Of a DNA stretch of 62,192 bases, positions 33,589-42,400 are shown in pieces. The DNA lies in contig CANRIM010000010.1 of assembly GCA_947630695.1 (NCBI GenBank), forward strand, positions 1-62,192, in the 5' to 3' direction. Below the pieces are notes generated by a model, which searched no databases, had not been told where the DNA came from, and was given only the letters and a program-made list of their open reading frames with translations. Both the position numbers and the translations under genes were made by a program. The first letter of the stretch is position 1. Each line of letters begins with the position of its first letter. Source of the stretch: an uncultured Lachnospiraceae bacterium (GTDB lineage: Bacteria; Bacillota; Clostridia; Lachnospirales; Lachnospiraceae).

Positions 33589-34473
33589 TTAAATCAAACC
33601 TTCGTTTCTCATCAGTTCAAACAGCACGGTTCTGTGCTCCTCTTCCATAGGGGTCAGCGGCATTCTGAGATAATCCTCACAGAATCCCATCTTTGCCATG
33701 GCCGCTTTCACGGGAATCGGATTGACCTCGGAAAACAGCGCATGAATCAAAGGCAGCAGCCGCATCTGCAGTTCGAGGCTGCCTTCGATATCCTTGTCAA
33801 AGAAACGATGGCAAATCTCGGACGCCTGCCTCGGCATAATATTGGAAAGTACCGAAATCACGCCTTTGCCGCCCAGAGAAAGAATCGGCAATATCTGATC
33901 GTCATTTCCCGAATACAGATCCATCTTGCCCCGGATCAGGGAAGCAGTTTCCGCTACCTGGGAAATATCTCCGCTGGCTTCCTTGATGCCTGCGATATTC
34001 GGATGCTCCGCCAGCGCACAGGCGGTCTTCGGCAGAATGTTGCATCCGGTTCTTGAAGGTACGTTATACAGAATCACCGGAACGCTGCTGGCGTCCGCAA
34101 TGGCTTCGAAATTCCGGATCAGGCCTTTCTGCGTGCATTTATTGTAATAAGGCGTTACAGTCAGCACCGCGTCGGCGCCAACCTCGCCTGCAAATTTTGT
34201 CAGGCTGATGGCATAGTCCGTATCATTGGATCCTGTACCGGCAATGACAGGAACCCGGCCGTTTACATGCTTTACAAGGAAACGGATCGCTTCTTTGTGC
34301 TCCGCATCGTTGAGCGTCGCGCTTTCTCCTGTTGTACCGCAAACCACAAGGGCGTCGATACCCTCCGCGATCTGCCAGTCCGCCAGCCTTGCGAAATTGT
34401 CAAAATCAATTCCATCCTGCGTCAATGGAGTAATCAGCGCTGTTGCAGCTCCCTTAAACACCGTCTTTTTCAT
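33589..34473 (-). CDS. dapA: 4-hydroxy-tetrahydrodipicolinate synthase
   Basis: 294 aa TIM-barrel aldolase. GTTGESATL (pyruvate-binding) at about 44-52, YNVPSRTG with the catalytic Tyr, and GIKEASGD with the Schiff-base lysine. First committed step of lysine/diaminopimelate synthesis, pyruvate plus aspartate semialdehyde. Own promoter upstream with a perfect palindrome in the leader. No lysine riboswitch fits in the short leader. Confidence 0.96.
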   Translation of the reverse strand: MKKTVFKGAATALITPLTQDGIDFDNFARLADWQIAEGIDALVVCGTTGESATLNDAEHKEAIRFLVKHVNGRVPVIAGTGSNDTDYAISLTKFAGEVGADAVLTVTPYYNKCTQKGLIRNFEAIADASSVPVILYNVPSRTGCNILPKTACALAEHPNIAGIKEASGDISQVAETASLIRGKMDLYSGNDDQILPILSLGGKGVISVLSNIMPRQASEICHRFFDKDIEGSLELQMRLLPLIHALFSEVNPIPVKAAMAKMGFCEDYLRMPLTPMEEEHRTVLFELMRNEGLI

Positions 34474-34532
34474 GGGTCTCTCCTAATCTGTTTTGCCTGT
34501 TTTACGAAATCTTATCTTAATATAAATCATTT

Positions 34533-34592
34533 TATGCCCTGCAGGGCATACCCAATACATAAAATTTGAACACACTTTAATTCTTTTGTCAA
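34533..34592 (-). promoter_or_regulatory. dapA promoter and leader palindrome
   Basis: Minus strand TTGACA (34592-34587), 17 nt, TCAAAT (34569-34564). About 15 bp downstream is the perfect 18-nt palindrome TATGCCCTGCAGGGCATA (34533-34550), which falls just after the predicted start site. It has the TATrCCC-N4-GGGyATA layout also seen in the hipB operators. The remainder to 34765 is AT-rich with no gene; TATATATA near 34702 may be a -10 for the next gene. Confidence 0.6.
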
Positions 34593-34765
34593 GATATTTT
34601 CATCAGGATCCCTTCCTTTTTTACGGCTGCGCAGGAAATATGCGCCATCCGTTTTTTTCCAAAAAAATTTCTTTGCTAAAATTTTCAAAATCTGTTAAAT
34701 TATATATATAGAGGGCAGATTAACCATTTGTATGATCATGCTTAATTTTAATGAAAGGAGTCCGT

Positions 34766-35278
34766 ATGTACCAGGTTGGAGAACATGTGCTGTATTGCCT
34801 GCACGGAGTTTGCAAAATCAACTCCATAGAAGATGTTCAATTCGGAGATGTCAAACAAAATTACTATATCTTAAAGCCTGTTTTTGACAGCGGAGCGACC
34901 GTATTTGTTCCCACTGATAAAGAAAAGCTTGTATCGAAGATGCTGCCGCTTCTTTCAAGCGAGACAGTTTTGGAACTGATCGACGGTCTCCCGAATCAGA
35001 AAGGCTACTGGGTTGAATTTGAACCTGACCGTAAAGAGCAATACAAACAAATCATCGAAGGCGACGATCGGAAATTACAGCTCAGCGTTTTAAAGGGAAT
35101 CCTTCTTCAGAGAAAGAAACTGCTCTCTGTGAAACGAAAAATGCACTCCTCTGATGAAATGTTCCTGAAAAACGTTGAAAAACGAATCTGTGAAGAATTC
35201 TGCTTTGTACTGGAAAAAACCAAAGACGAACTTTCTTCTATCATTCATGATAACCTTGGCTTTTCACTTGCCGAATAG
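34766..35278 (+). CDS. CarD/CdnL-like transcriptional regulator
   Basis: 170 aa. N-terminal RNA-polymerase-interacting CarD_TRCF domain: YQVGEHVLYCLHGVCKI at 2-18 and YYILKPVFDSGATVFVPTD; then a helical C-terminal part rich in charged residues (LQLSVLKGILLQRKKLL, MFLKNVEKRI), as in CdnL. Such proteins stabilise open promoter complexes, commonly at rRNA genes. ATG 34766 follows AAAGGAG by 5 nt; the ATG at 34751 precedes that site. Monocistronic by layout. Confidence 0.85.
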   Translation: MYQVGEHVLYCLHGVCKINSIEDVQFGDVKQNYYILKPVFDSGATVFVPTDKEKLVSKMLPLLSSETVLELIDGLPNQKGYWVEFEPDRKEQYKQIIEGDDRKLQLSVLKGILLQRKKLLSVKRKMHSSDEMFLKNVEKRICEEFCFVLEKTKDELSSIIHDNLGFSLAE

Positions 35279-35282
35279 TGGA

Positions 35283-35338
35283 TTGACATCATACCGCACT
35301 GTGATAAAATGGGGATCAAAAGAGATCTTTTGGTCCCC
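35283..35338 (+). promoter_or_regulatory. promoter of the mrp-like gene and adjacent hairpin
   Basis: TTGACA (35283-35288), 16 nt, TAAAAT (35305-35310), then a 12-bp stem GGGGATCAAAAG/CTTTTGGTCCCC (35311-35338) near the predicted start. No T-run follows, so it is a 5' hairpin, perhaps a stabiliser, rather than a terminator. Confidence 0.55.
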
Positions 35339-35376
35339 GTAATTTATGAAAAGAATCAGATTGGAGAAATGATACG

Positions 35377-36195
35377 ATGAGTGAAACCTGTACCCATAAC
35401 TGTGATACATGCAATCAGAAATGTGATGCGGCCACCCAGGACCTGAAGGCGCCCGCAAACCAGTATTCTCATATTAAAAAAGTGATTGCCGTCATCAGCG
35501 GAAAAGGCGGCGTCGGCAAATCCCTCGTTACCGCCATGCTGGCTGTACTCGCCCAGCGAAAAGGGCTCAAAACCGCCATTCTGGACGCGGATATCACCGG
35601 GCCTTCCATTCCGAAAATGTTCGGCATCCATGATTCCGCCATGGGCAGTGAGCTGGGCATCCTGCCCTCTGTTACAAAGACCGGCATCGAGCTGATGTCC
35701 GTCAATCTCCTGCTGGAGCACGACACCGATCCGGTAGTCTGGCGCGGTCCTGTCATCGCGGGCACTGTAACCCAGTTCTGGACCGACGTGCTCTGGGGCG
35801 ATGTGGATCTGATGTTTGTGGACTGCCCGCCCGGTACCGGCGACGTGCCTCTGACGGTATTTCAGTCGCTGCCCGTAGACGGGATTGTGGTGGTCACCTC
35901 ACCCCAGGATCTGGTTTCCATGATTGTCAAAAAAGCTGTCAATATGGCAAAACTGATGAATATTCCGGTGCTTGGCATCGTGGAAAATATGTCATGGTTT
36001 GAATGTCCCGGCTGCGGCAAAAGACATTCCATTTTCGGGGAAAGCCATATCGACGCCATCGCCGCGGAACAAAAGATTCCCGTGGTTGCAAAAATCCCGA
36101 TCCTGCCCGGTCTTGCAGGCGAAAGCGATGCGGGCACCTTCGAGTCCTTCGAAGGCGACTGGCTGGATGCACTGCTGGCGCAGCTCACCGCCTGA
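35377..36195 (+). CDS. mrp: Mrp/Nbp35-type Fe-S carrier ATPase
   Basis: 272 aa. Deviant Walker A VISGKGGVGKS at about 40-50; ITGPSIPKMFG; VDCPPGTGD; C-terminal CPGC at the dimer interface for a bridging Fe-S cluster. It also has four cysteines at 5, 9, 12 and 16, recalling the N-terminal cluster of Nbp35. Loads Fe-S clusters into apo-proteins, which would suit the nearby HydEG, ScfB and aconitase, though a link is inference. Converges on the sortase cluster with 12 nt between stops and no terminator visible. Confidence 0.9.
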   Translation: MSETCTHNCDTCNQKCDAATQDLKAPANQYSHIKKVIAVISGKGGVGKSLVTAMLAVLAQRKGLKTAILDADITGPSIPKMFGIHDSAMGSELGILPSVTKTGIELMSVNLLLEHDTDPVVWRGPVIAGTVTQFWTDVLWGDVDLMFVDCPPGTGDVPLTVFQSLPVDGIVVVTSPQDLVSMIVKKAVNMAKLMNIPVLGIVENMSWFECPGCGKRHSIFGESHIDAIAAEQKIPVVAKIPILPGLAGESDAGTFESFEGDWLDALLAQLTA

Positions 36196-36207
36196 TCCGC
36201 GGATGGT

Positions 36208-37002
36208 TTACGACCCACTGCCGTTTTCCCGCTTTGCCCGGATCACCAGCCGTTCTTCGGTTTGCCGTCCCGTATAGGGATAGCAGGTAATCAGCGTAAT
36301 GCAGTCCGCGTTTTTTTCTATGCGCATGACGCTGTCGTCCTGCGCCGTTGTAATATAATGATCTGTCACCTGATAACAAAGCGTTTCATAAAAATTTGTG
36401 ATGTAAATGCGGTCATTTTTCCTGAGTGCTTCACATTTTATGAAACGCTTTGTTCCGTTCCAGCCGTTGTGTGCAGCAATGACCGCATTGGTGCCCATAC
36501 CGCCGATGGGCGCGGAAGTTTCCCGGATCACAGCCGCGCCGGTACGCAGATATTTTTCTTCGCTGCCGAGATATAAAGGCAGTTTCAGTTGAATCGCCGG
36601 AATATCGATATACCCGAACAGATTGTCTTTCAGACCATACGCCGTCAGACGGATTTCAAATTCAGGATGCTCCGGCTGACAGGTAAAATCCTGCCCCTTT
36701 TCCAGCAGGCACTGGTTGTATGCCTGTAAATTCGTATACAATCCTTCAAAATCAATTTCTGCTTTTTCAAAGTCCGCCCCTTTCTCTGCTGAAGGAGACG
36801 CCGTATGTATCTTGGGATCTTCTTTTCCTTCCGCCCGTGCGGCCATTACATCCACACGCGCCACGGCATTTTTATTTCGGATGCAGACCGACAAACCGCT
36901 GATCAAGGGATATGCTGCGATCAGGATACCTGTCAGCACAAGGGCGATTCCTATCTTTTTTCGTCTTTTCTTTTTCCGGAGGACTTCCTTCATATGCTTC
37001 AT
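36208..37002 (-). CDS. sortase (second, distal of the pair)
   Basis: 264 aa with a basic N-terminus and one membrane segment at about 17-37. Catalytic triad: His178 in IAAHNGW, Cys240 in TLITC, Arg251 in RLVIRAK. It lacks the C-terminal helix of class C sortases, so it may be the housekeeping-type anchor that joins the pilus to the wall. The frame begins 131 nt inside the end of the other sortase gene, without a clear ribosome site; ATG 36993 is an alternative. Last gene of the surface operon. Confidence 0.85.
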   Translation of the reverse strand: MKHMKEVLRKKKRRKKIGIALVLTGILIAAYPLISGLSVCIRNKNAVARVDVMAARAEGKEDPKIHTASPSAEKGADFEKAEIDFEGLYTNLQAYNQCLLEKGQDFTCQPEHPEFEIRLTAYGLKDNLFGYIDIPAIQLKLPLYLGSEEKYLRTGAAVIRETSAPIGGMGTNAVIAAHNGWNGTKRFIKCEALRKNDRIYITNFYETLCYQVTDHYITTAQDDSVMRIEKNADCITLITCYPYTGRQTEERLVIRAKRENGSGS

Positions 37003-37876
37003 AGATTCTGCGCAGCCGTATTGCGCGCCTGATTCGTTTATAATGCACGAACAAACGTACCCACCATGCCGCCGCTGTCAGTACCAGAACGGCTTCAATG
37101 CCGTTAATGACGGTAAATACATTCTGTTTCTGCTCTTTGATAAATGTGGCGGCAGACTTTTTTTCTCCCTGTGCGGGAAAAAACCGCAGGGCATGGACCA
37201 GCAGGCGATGAGAATTGACCCCATAGGGCGTACAGGTAATCAGCGTCAGCCGGTCTTCGTCTTTTTTGATCTGCAGTTTGTTGATTTCCGAAGGCATCAC
37301 CACTTCTTTTTCCTGCACTTCGTAATAAATGGTCCGATTATACACAGTCACTGCGATCATATCACCCGGTTCCAGCAGATAAAGATTCGTAAACAATGTT
37401 CTGCTCTGTATCCCGGAATGCGCCATGAGAATACAATGGGTGCCTTTTCCGCCCACCGGCAGAGAAGTGGAACTGACATGTCCCACGCCTTTTTGCAGCA
37501 CCGTATCCGATACCCCATGATAAACCGGCAGCCGCAGATCGATGGCCGGGATTTCTATGGTCGCCATGATTTCCGTCAGATTCAGCATCTCCTGGTATTC
37601 CACATCCGACCGCTCAGCTGCATCAAACCGAAACGCGTTTTCCACCGTGGTCCCGGTTTGAAACAGCTTCGTATTATAGCTTTCCGCTTCCCGCAGCTGA
37701 CGCTCTTTTTCTTCATCCGGCATAGTTTTGCTTTCTGCCGCATATTCTGTGGCATCTTTTTTCTGTGCATGATCTGTCCATAGCGCGCTCAACGGCGGAT
37801 ACAGGAGCACTGCAATTCCGATCATTAAAACGGCCATCCCTGTCTGATAGATTCTTTTCAATTTCAGTGCTTTCAT
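36872..37876 (-). CDS. class C (pilin-type) sortase
   Basis: 334 aa. N-terminal helix about 13-32; His153 in MAHSG, Cys215 in TLITCTPYGV, Arg224 in SHRLLV, the TLxTCTPYGxxxHRLL pattern of pilus-polymerising class C enzymes; C-terminal helix about 257-277. After it a basic tail of about 55 residues (ending VGLHPK) overlaps the next gene and is not family-like. Expected to polymerise the LPXTG protein encoded directly upstream. The weak ribosome site suggests coupling to the pilin gene. Confidence 0.9.
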   Translation of the reverse strand: MKALKLKRIYQTGMAVLMIGIAVLLYPPLSALWTDHAQKKDATEYAAESKTMPDEEKERQLREAESYNTKLFQTGTTVENAFRFDAAERSDVEYQEMLNLTEIMATIEIPAIDLRLPVYHGVSDTVLQKGVGHVSSTSLPVGGKGTHCILMAHSGIQSRTLFTNLYLLEPGDMIAVTVYNRTIYYEVQEKEVVMPSEINKLQIKKDEDRLTLITCTPYGVNSHRLLVHALRFFPAQGEKKSAATFIKEQKQNVFTVINGIEAVLVLTAAAWWVRLFVHYKRIRRAIRLRRIYEAYEGSPPEKEKTKKDRNRPCADRYPDRSISLDQRFVGLHPK

Positions 37877-37912
37877 ATTTTAAGGTTTATCCTTTATTAT
37901 CCCCTGTCCCTG

Positions 37913-39472
37913 TCAGGAACGCAGCTTCTTTTCTCCCCGGCAGATCAGCAGCATACCGCACACTGCAATCAACGCGCCTGTCCCCAGAAACAAAAATGCG
38001 CCTGCACCGCCGGTGCGCGGCAGATTTATTGTGACAGGATCATTTTTGATGACAACCCTGCACGCGCCGTCTTCTGCTTTATCCGCTACGCCGTCCTGAT
38101 TGGCGTCTGAAACCGTCACCTGCGTTGTCCCGGAAAGCAGCGCATATCCGGAAATTGTCGCAGTTTCTCTGATCTGGTATGTCCCCAGGTCCAGTCCGTC
38201 CAGGCTCAACACCCCGTTGTCCCCGGTCACAACCTGTGTTACCGCCCCCGATTCTTCGGAAGATGCCGCACGACGATAAAATCCATCCTTTCCCTGCGAA
38301 ATAAAAGAAACTATTTTTCCCGCAGCATCCTTTACTTCAAAACTGACTCCCTGCAGCTTGACGGAAGCATCCTTTGCCGACTGCTTATCAACCAGTATTT
38401 TATAAGTATACACAGGCACCGGATCAGAGGATATCGAGGGAATCTCATCGTGGCCGCTTGAAATAAACGGATCGGACGAATACTGCAGCGTTGCGGTATT
38501 GGACGCGGCAGCATCTCCTGATGCCTCCGCTGCTTTTGCTTCTGCCGTCAGCGTCGCCGTGTAACGAATCATGACTTTCGCATACCCCCGAAGAACCGAA
38601 TATGTAAATGAAGCGGAAAACCCATTGGTTTCCGTAACAATATCCACACCGGAAGGAAGCGGTACCCATGCTGTCGCCGGATTTGTGCCGATATTCTCCG
38701 TAGGGTTGCCGGTCAGTGTCTGATTGGCTGTATAGTACACCTGTATGGACGACGCCGCCAATGCCAGTCCCTTTGACATATGATCTCCAACAATAAATGT
38801 AGTTCCCGCTGCATGCTCCGGATATATCGGAATGTCTGCAGTAATGGAAAACGAAACGCTGTCTCCGATTGCCGCATGATTGTCCGTATCAATGATTTCC
38901 TTGGTAATTCCGGTTTCATCATATTTCGGCGAAAGATCCACCTGTTTTTTCAGCATATAAACGCCGTTCATTATGTAAACCGGAAAGGAAGCGGTCATAT
39001 ACTGATAAATCCGGTTGGGCTGTGTGGCCCTGCCGGTCAGCACATACTGGCCGGGTACCACCGCAGCAGCTGTATCGGCCGCGATCGTATATGCCTGCGG
39101 CACATGATTCGCCGTACAGTATGCCGCATAACCGTCAAGTACCTGCTTTACCCCGGCAGAATCCGGTTCCAGCTTCTGGTATGCCTCCGTGGTCTGCGGC
39201 GCTTCCTTTCTGGTTTGCAGGTAGGATTTAAAACTTTCATGAAACACATATTCCAGTGCATTTGCTTTCTGATTGTATTTGATCTGCATTACGTTATATG
39301 CGTAAAATGTATCTCCCGCTTCTCCATCTACGCGGATGGTTCCGTTTGTCCCTTCCGCAAGTACTGTTTCACCGGAAGCCTGCTCTCCCGTCCCGCTGAC
39401 GCTGGCCTGTACCTGTACCGACAGCAATATGCATAATAAACACACCATTCCAAAAAAACGGTATAATTTCAT
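37913..39472 (-). CDS. LPXTG-anchored fimbrial/pilin-type surface protein
   Basis: 519 aa. Signal peptide MKLYRFFGMVCLLCILLSVQVQA; internal fimbrial isopeptide domain (YPEHAAGTTFIVGDHMSKGL); SpaA-like domain with E box YQIRETATISGY near the C-terminus; sorting signal LPRTG at about 484 then a hydrophobic stretch and RGEKKLRS. No clear YPKN pilin motif: the nearest is YPEH, so how it is polymerised is open. ATG 39472 overlaps the stop of the upstream adhesin by 4 nt. Confidence 0.9.
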   Translation of the reverse strand: MKLYRFFGMVCLLCILLSVQVQASVSGTGEQASGETVLAEGTNGTIRVDGEAGDTFYAYNVMQIKYNQKANALEYVFHESFKSYLQTRKEAPQTTEAYQKLEPDSAGVKQVLDGYAAYCTANHVPQAYTIAADTAAAVVPGQYVLTGRATQPNRIYQYMTASFPVYIMNGVYMLKKQVDLSPKYDETGITKEIIDTDNHAAIGDSVSFSITADIPIYPEHAAGTTFIVGDHMSKGLALAASSIQVYYTANQTLTGNPTENIGTNPATAWVPLPSGVDIVTETNGFSASFTYSVLRGYAKVMIRYTATLTAEAKAAEASGDAAASNTATLQYSSDPFISSGHDEIPSISSDPVPVYTYKILVDKQSAKDASVKLQGVSFEVKDAAGKIVSFISQGKDGFYRRAASSEESGAVTQVVTGDNGVLSLDGLDLGTYQIRETATISGYALLSGTTQVTVSDANQDGVADKAEDGACRVVIKNDPVTINLPRTGGAGAFLFLGTGALIAVCGMLLICRGEKKLRS

Positions 39473-42400
39473 TTTTTTCCTGCCTTTCCTGTAATGGATT
39501 TCCTGTATCTGCGTTCCATCCATATGGTTATTAAAAATCCGGCGGCTGCCATCAGAAGTCCGCCTGCCTCCGTTCTTAAAACACCTTTGCTGCCTGCCAG
39601 CGGAAGCGCCAAAACAAGCGCTTTATCCTCTACAAGCACTTCAATCTGTGCATTTTCCGGCGTAATATCCTTTACCTCTTCCTTTGAATGAAGCAAAACG
39701 CTGCCGTCCTTCGAAAAATCCAGCTGTATCACCTCCGGATACAAATCGTATCCCGAAGGCGCCCGGACTTCTTTGATGTAATAGCTGCCGGGCTGCAGTC
39801 CATAAAGATGCAGCACGCCGTTTCGATCTGTGGTTCCATTGGATTCCGTCAATTTCGTTTTGCTCTGAGAATCTATATAGGCTTCTGCAAGCGTTTTTCC
39901 GGCGGAATCGGTATATAATGCAAATCCTGCATTCTGCAGAAAGCTTTCCTTTCCGTCGGATTTCCGGATCAGCAGCTCATGAGGCTTTAATTGATATACA
40001 TAGCATACCGTTACAGGCTCCATTGTACGAATGGTGCCTTCCGCGTTGGATGGTCTGCTTTGCAACACATAGCGTTCAAAGGTCTTTTCGCTGGTCGTAT
40101 AACTGTCCAGATAATGCAGCGTTCGTTCTTCCGGCGTGATCAGCTGATTTCCCTGCGTGTCCACATGTTTTATAGTCAGAAGCACCTCGGCAGGCGCATA
40201 AATATAATAAACATCCGTATCTTCCAATGCAGTGCCTTCGGTATTTCCGGAATCATCCTCCTGTGTATATCCGTAGATTTCCACAGGTTTCGTCGTATAA
40301 TGGGACTGATATTTATAATCTTCTATGACGGAAACAGCAAGTTCTTTGTTGTCCCGATCTACAAAATGCGTTGTAATCCGGATATCTACCAGTACATTGA
40401 TTGCCGTAAATGTAATCCTGTCCTGTGTCAGCACCACATTTTTGACATCGCTGCTGCGCATCAGCGTTCCGCTTTTGATGATACTGCCGTCCATTAACAC
40501 GACGTCGCTGTCTGCCATCCACCCGGAAAATTCATACCCCTGACTCGGAAGTTCCTCACTTCCGGAGGGATTTCTGCCATACAGCTGCTTTTCCGACGAG
40601 ATCCCGGATATTTCCCCGTTTCCGTCGGTTTTATATATAACCTCCACTTCTTTGAGCTTCACCACCGCGCTGTCTTCCTGTACCACATTCTGCGCAAGAT
40701 TGCTGACTGTCGCCGTATTGACCAGATCCTCCGTACATGCTGCCGTGTCCACCTTATAAGTAAAAACACAGCGCTGATCTGCGGTATTCATTTTTTCTAC
40801 ATCAATGCTGCGGCCCATACTGTAACTGATATCATCCTGGGATGTGATCCAGATATTATCCCCGAAAGGTCCGGTCCCCTTAAGGCTTCCCGCAATGATT
40901 TTTCCACCTTCCGTACGCAAAATGTCCGACAGATCAAACTGGATTCCGAAGGAATTTTCTACCGGATTCCAGACTTCCACCGTATAGCTGATCTGATCCC
41001 CCGGCGTATACACCGCCCGGTCTGCATTTTTTTCAATCGCCAGGCTGCCGAGAAACGGCGGCACTTCTACCTTTACTTCATCAAACCCTGCGTTTCCGCC
41101 GGCATAACTGTAACTTCCGGATACCCTGTTTTCTACTGTTTCGTATACTTCATTCAACATAACATCGTAGGTAATGACAAAACTTTCCCCATATGCCAGT
41201 GGTTCTTGCACATTGATATCTATTGAATCCTCAAATGTATCCTGTCCGATATATTCTGTATCGACATAAACGGCGGCCTGTCTGTCTCCTTTGTTTTTAT
41301 AACCGTCAAACATTTCGCCTCCGGCATAAGACCATTGTTTTAAAACCACGCCGCTGCTTCCGATTTTCTGAATAACCAACGACTGGATATCAAATGCATA
41401 AGCCGTATGTAAAGCCCCCAACGTATCATGCAGCCGGACACCGGTTGCAATTCCGTCCGGCGTCAGTTGTCTGCAGCATATGGTATAGCTGATTTTCTGA
41501 TCTTCCGGTCTGTATGTCTCCTTATCCGCTGTTTTTGTCACTTCTAATTCACACGGCGCCTCCGGTCCGAGGGTTTTTGTAACTTTGACTTTACCTGCGT
41601 TATCTGCGGAAGCACAGGCTGTATTTTGAATTCTGGGAAGCTGCCTTGCATCAAACGCCGCAGTAGAAACTGTATACTCCAGAGCAAGTGTACTTCCCGG
41701 TTCCAGACTCTGCTTTGTCGTAACTGTAAAGCGTTTCCGGTCCGTTTCTATCTTCAGATTAGACGTGTTCAATGGAATGGCTGTTCCATCCTTTTTCAGA
41801 GATGTCACATTGACAACAGAGCCTTCTGTAATTTCGTCCTCGATAATCACATTGGAAGCTGCGGCACCCTGATCCGTAACTGTTATTGTGTAAGTGATGG
41901 TATCGCCCAACCGATATCTGCTTTTGTCCGCTGATTTGTTTATACGAAGCCTTGCCTCCCCCAGGGGTTCTGTCCGCACCTCATTGGTCACTGCAGATTC
42001 CCCGTTTATCCGCACCTCAGCCGTATTGGAAAATGCGGTTCCATAAATCAGGCGATCATTGATTTCACCTGTCACCACCAGTTCAAAGTTGCCGCCGGAG
42101 ACTGGCGTTTCCGCCAGATACGACGGGTCGATCACCACATTCAGCTGTGTTCCGTTGTTCTGCGCTGATTTTGTAACATGATACTGATCCGATGTAAGAA
42201 TCTTTCTGCTTCCGTTTTTTACTACAGATGCAATAATACCGCTGATTGTCAATTCCTTTGGAATCATATCCGCCACAACAAATGACTGGTAATGCATATG
42301 ATGCGCGCTTAAATCCGCCATATTCTGACGGATGACATATGAAATTTCATCTCCGATTTTTGCTCCGGTGCTGCTTGTCACCTCTTTGGAACCAGAGCGA

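Noticed and set aside
32380-34056. 558-codon plus-strand open frame across lysA and dapA
   Set aside because: Spans two well-supported genes and their gap on the other strand; histidine- and arginine-rich shadow translation.
35311-35338. Terminator between the CarD-like gene and mrp
   Set aside because: Strong hairpin but no T-run on either strand and it lies just after a promoter; treated as a 5' hairpin.
36208-37876. Single sortase gene broken by a frameshift
   Set aside because: Each frame has its own full catalytic triad and N-terminal helix, so these are two sortases.
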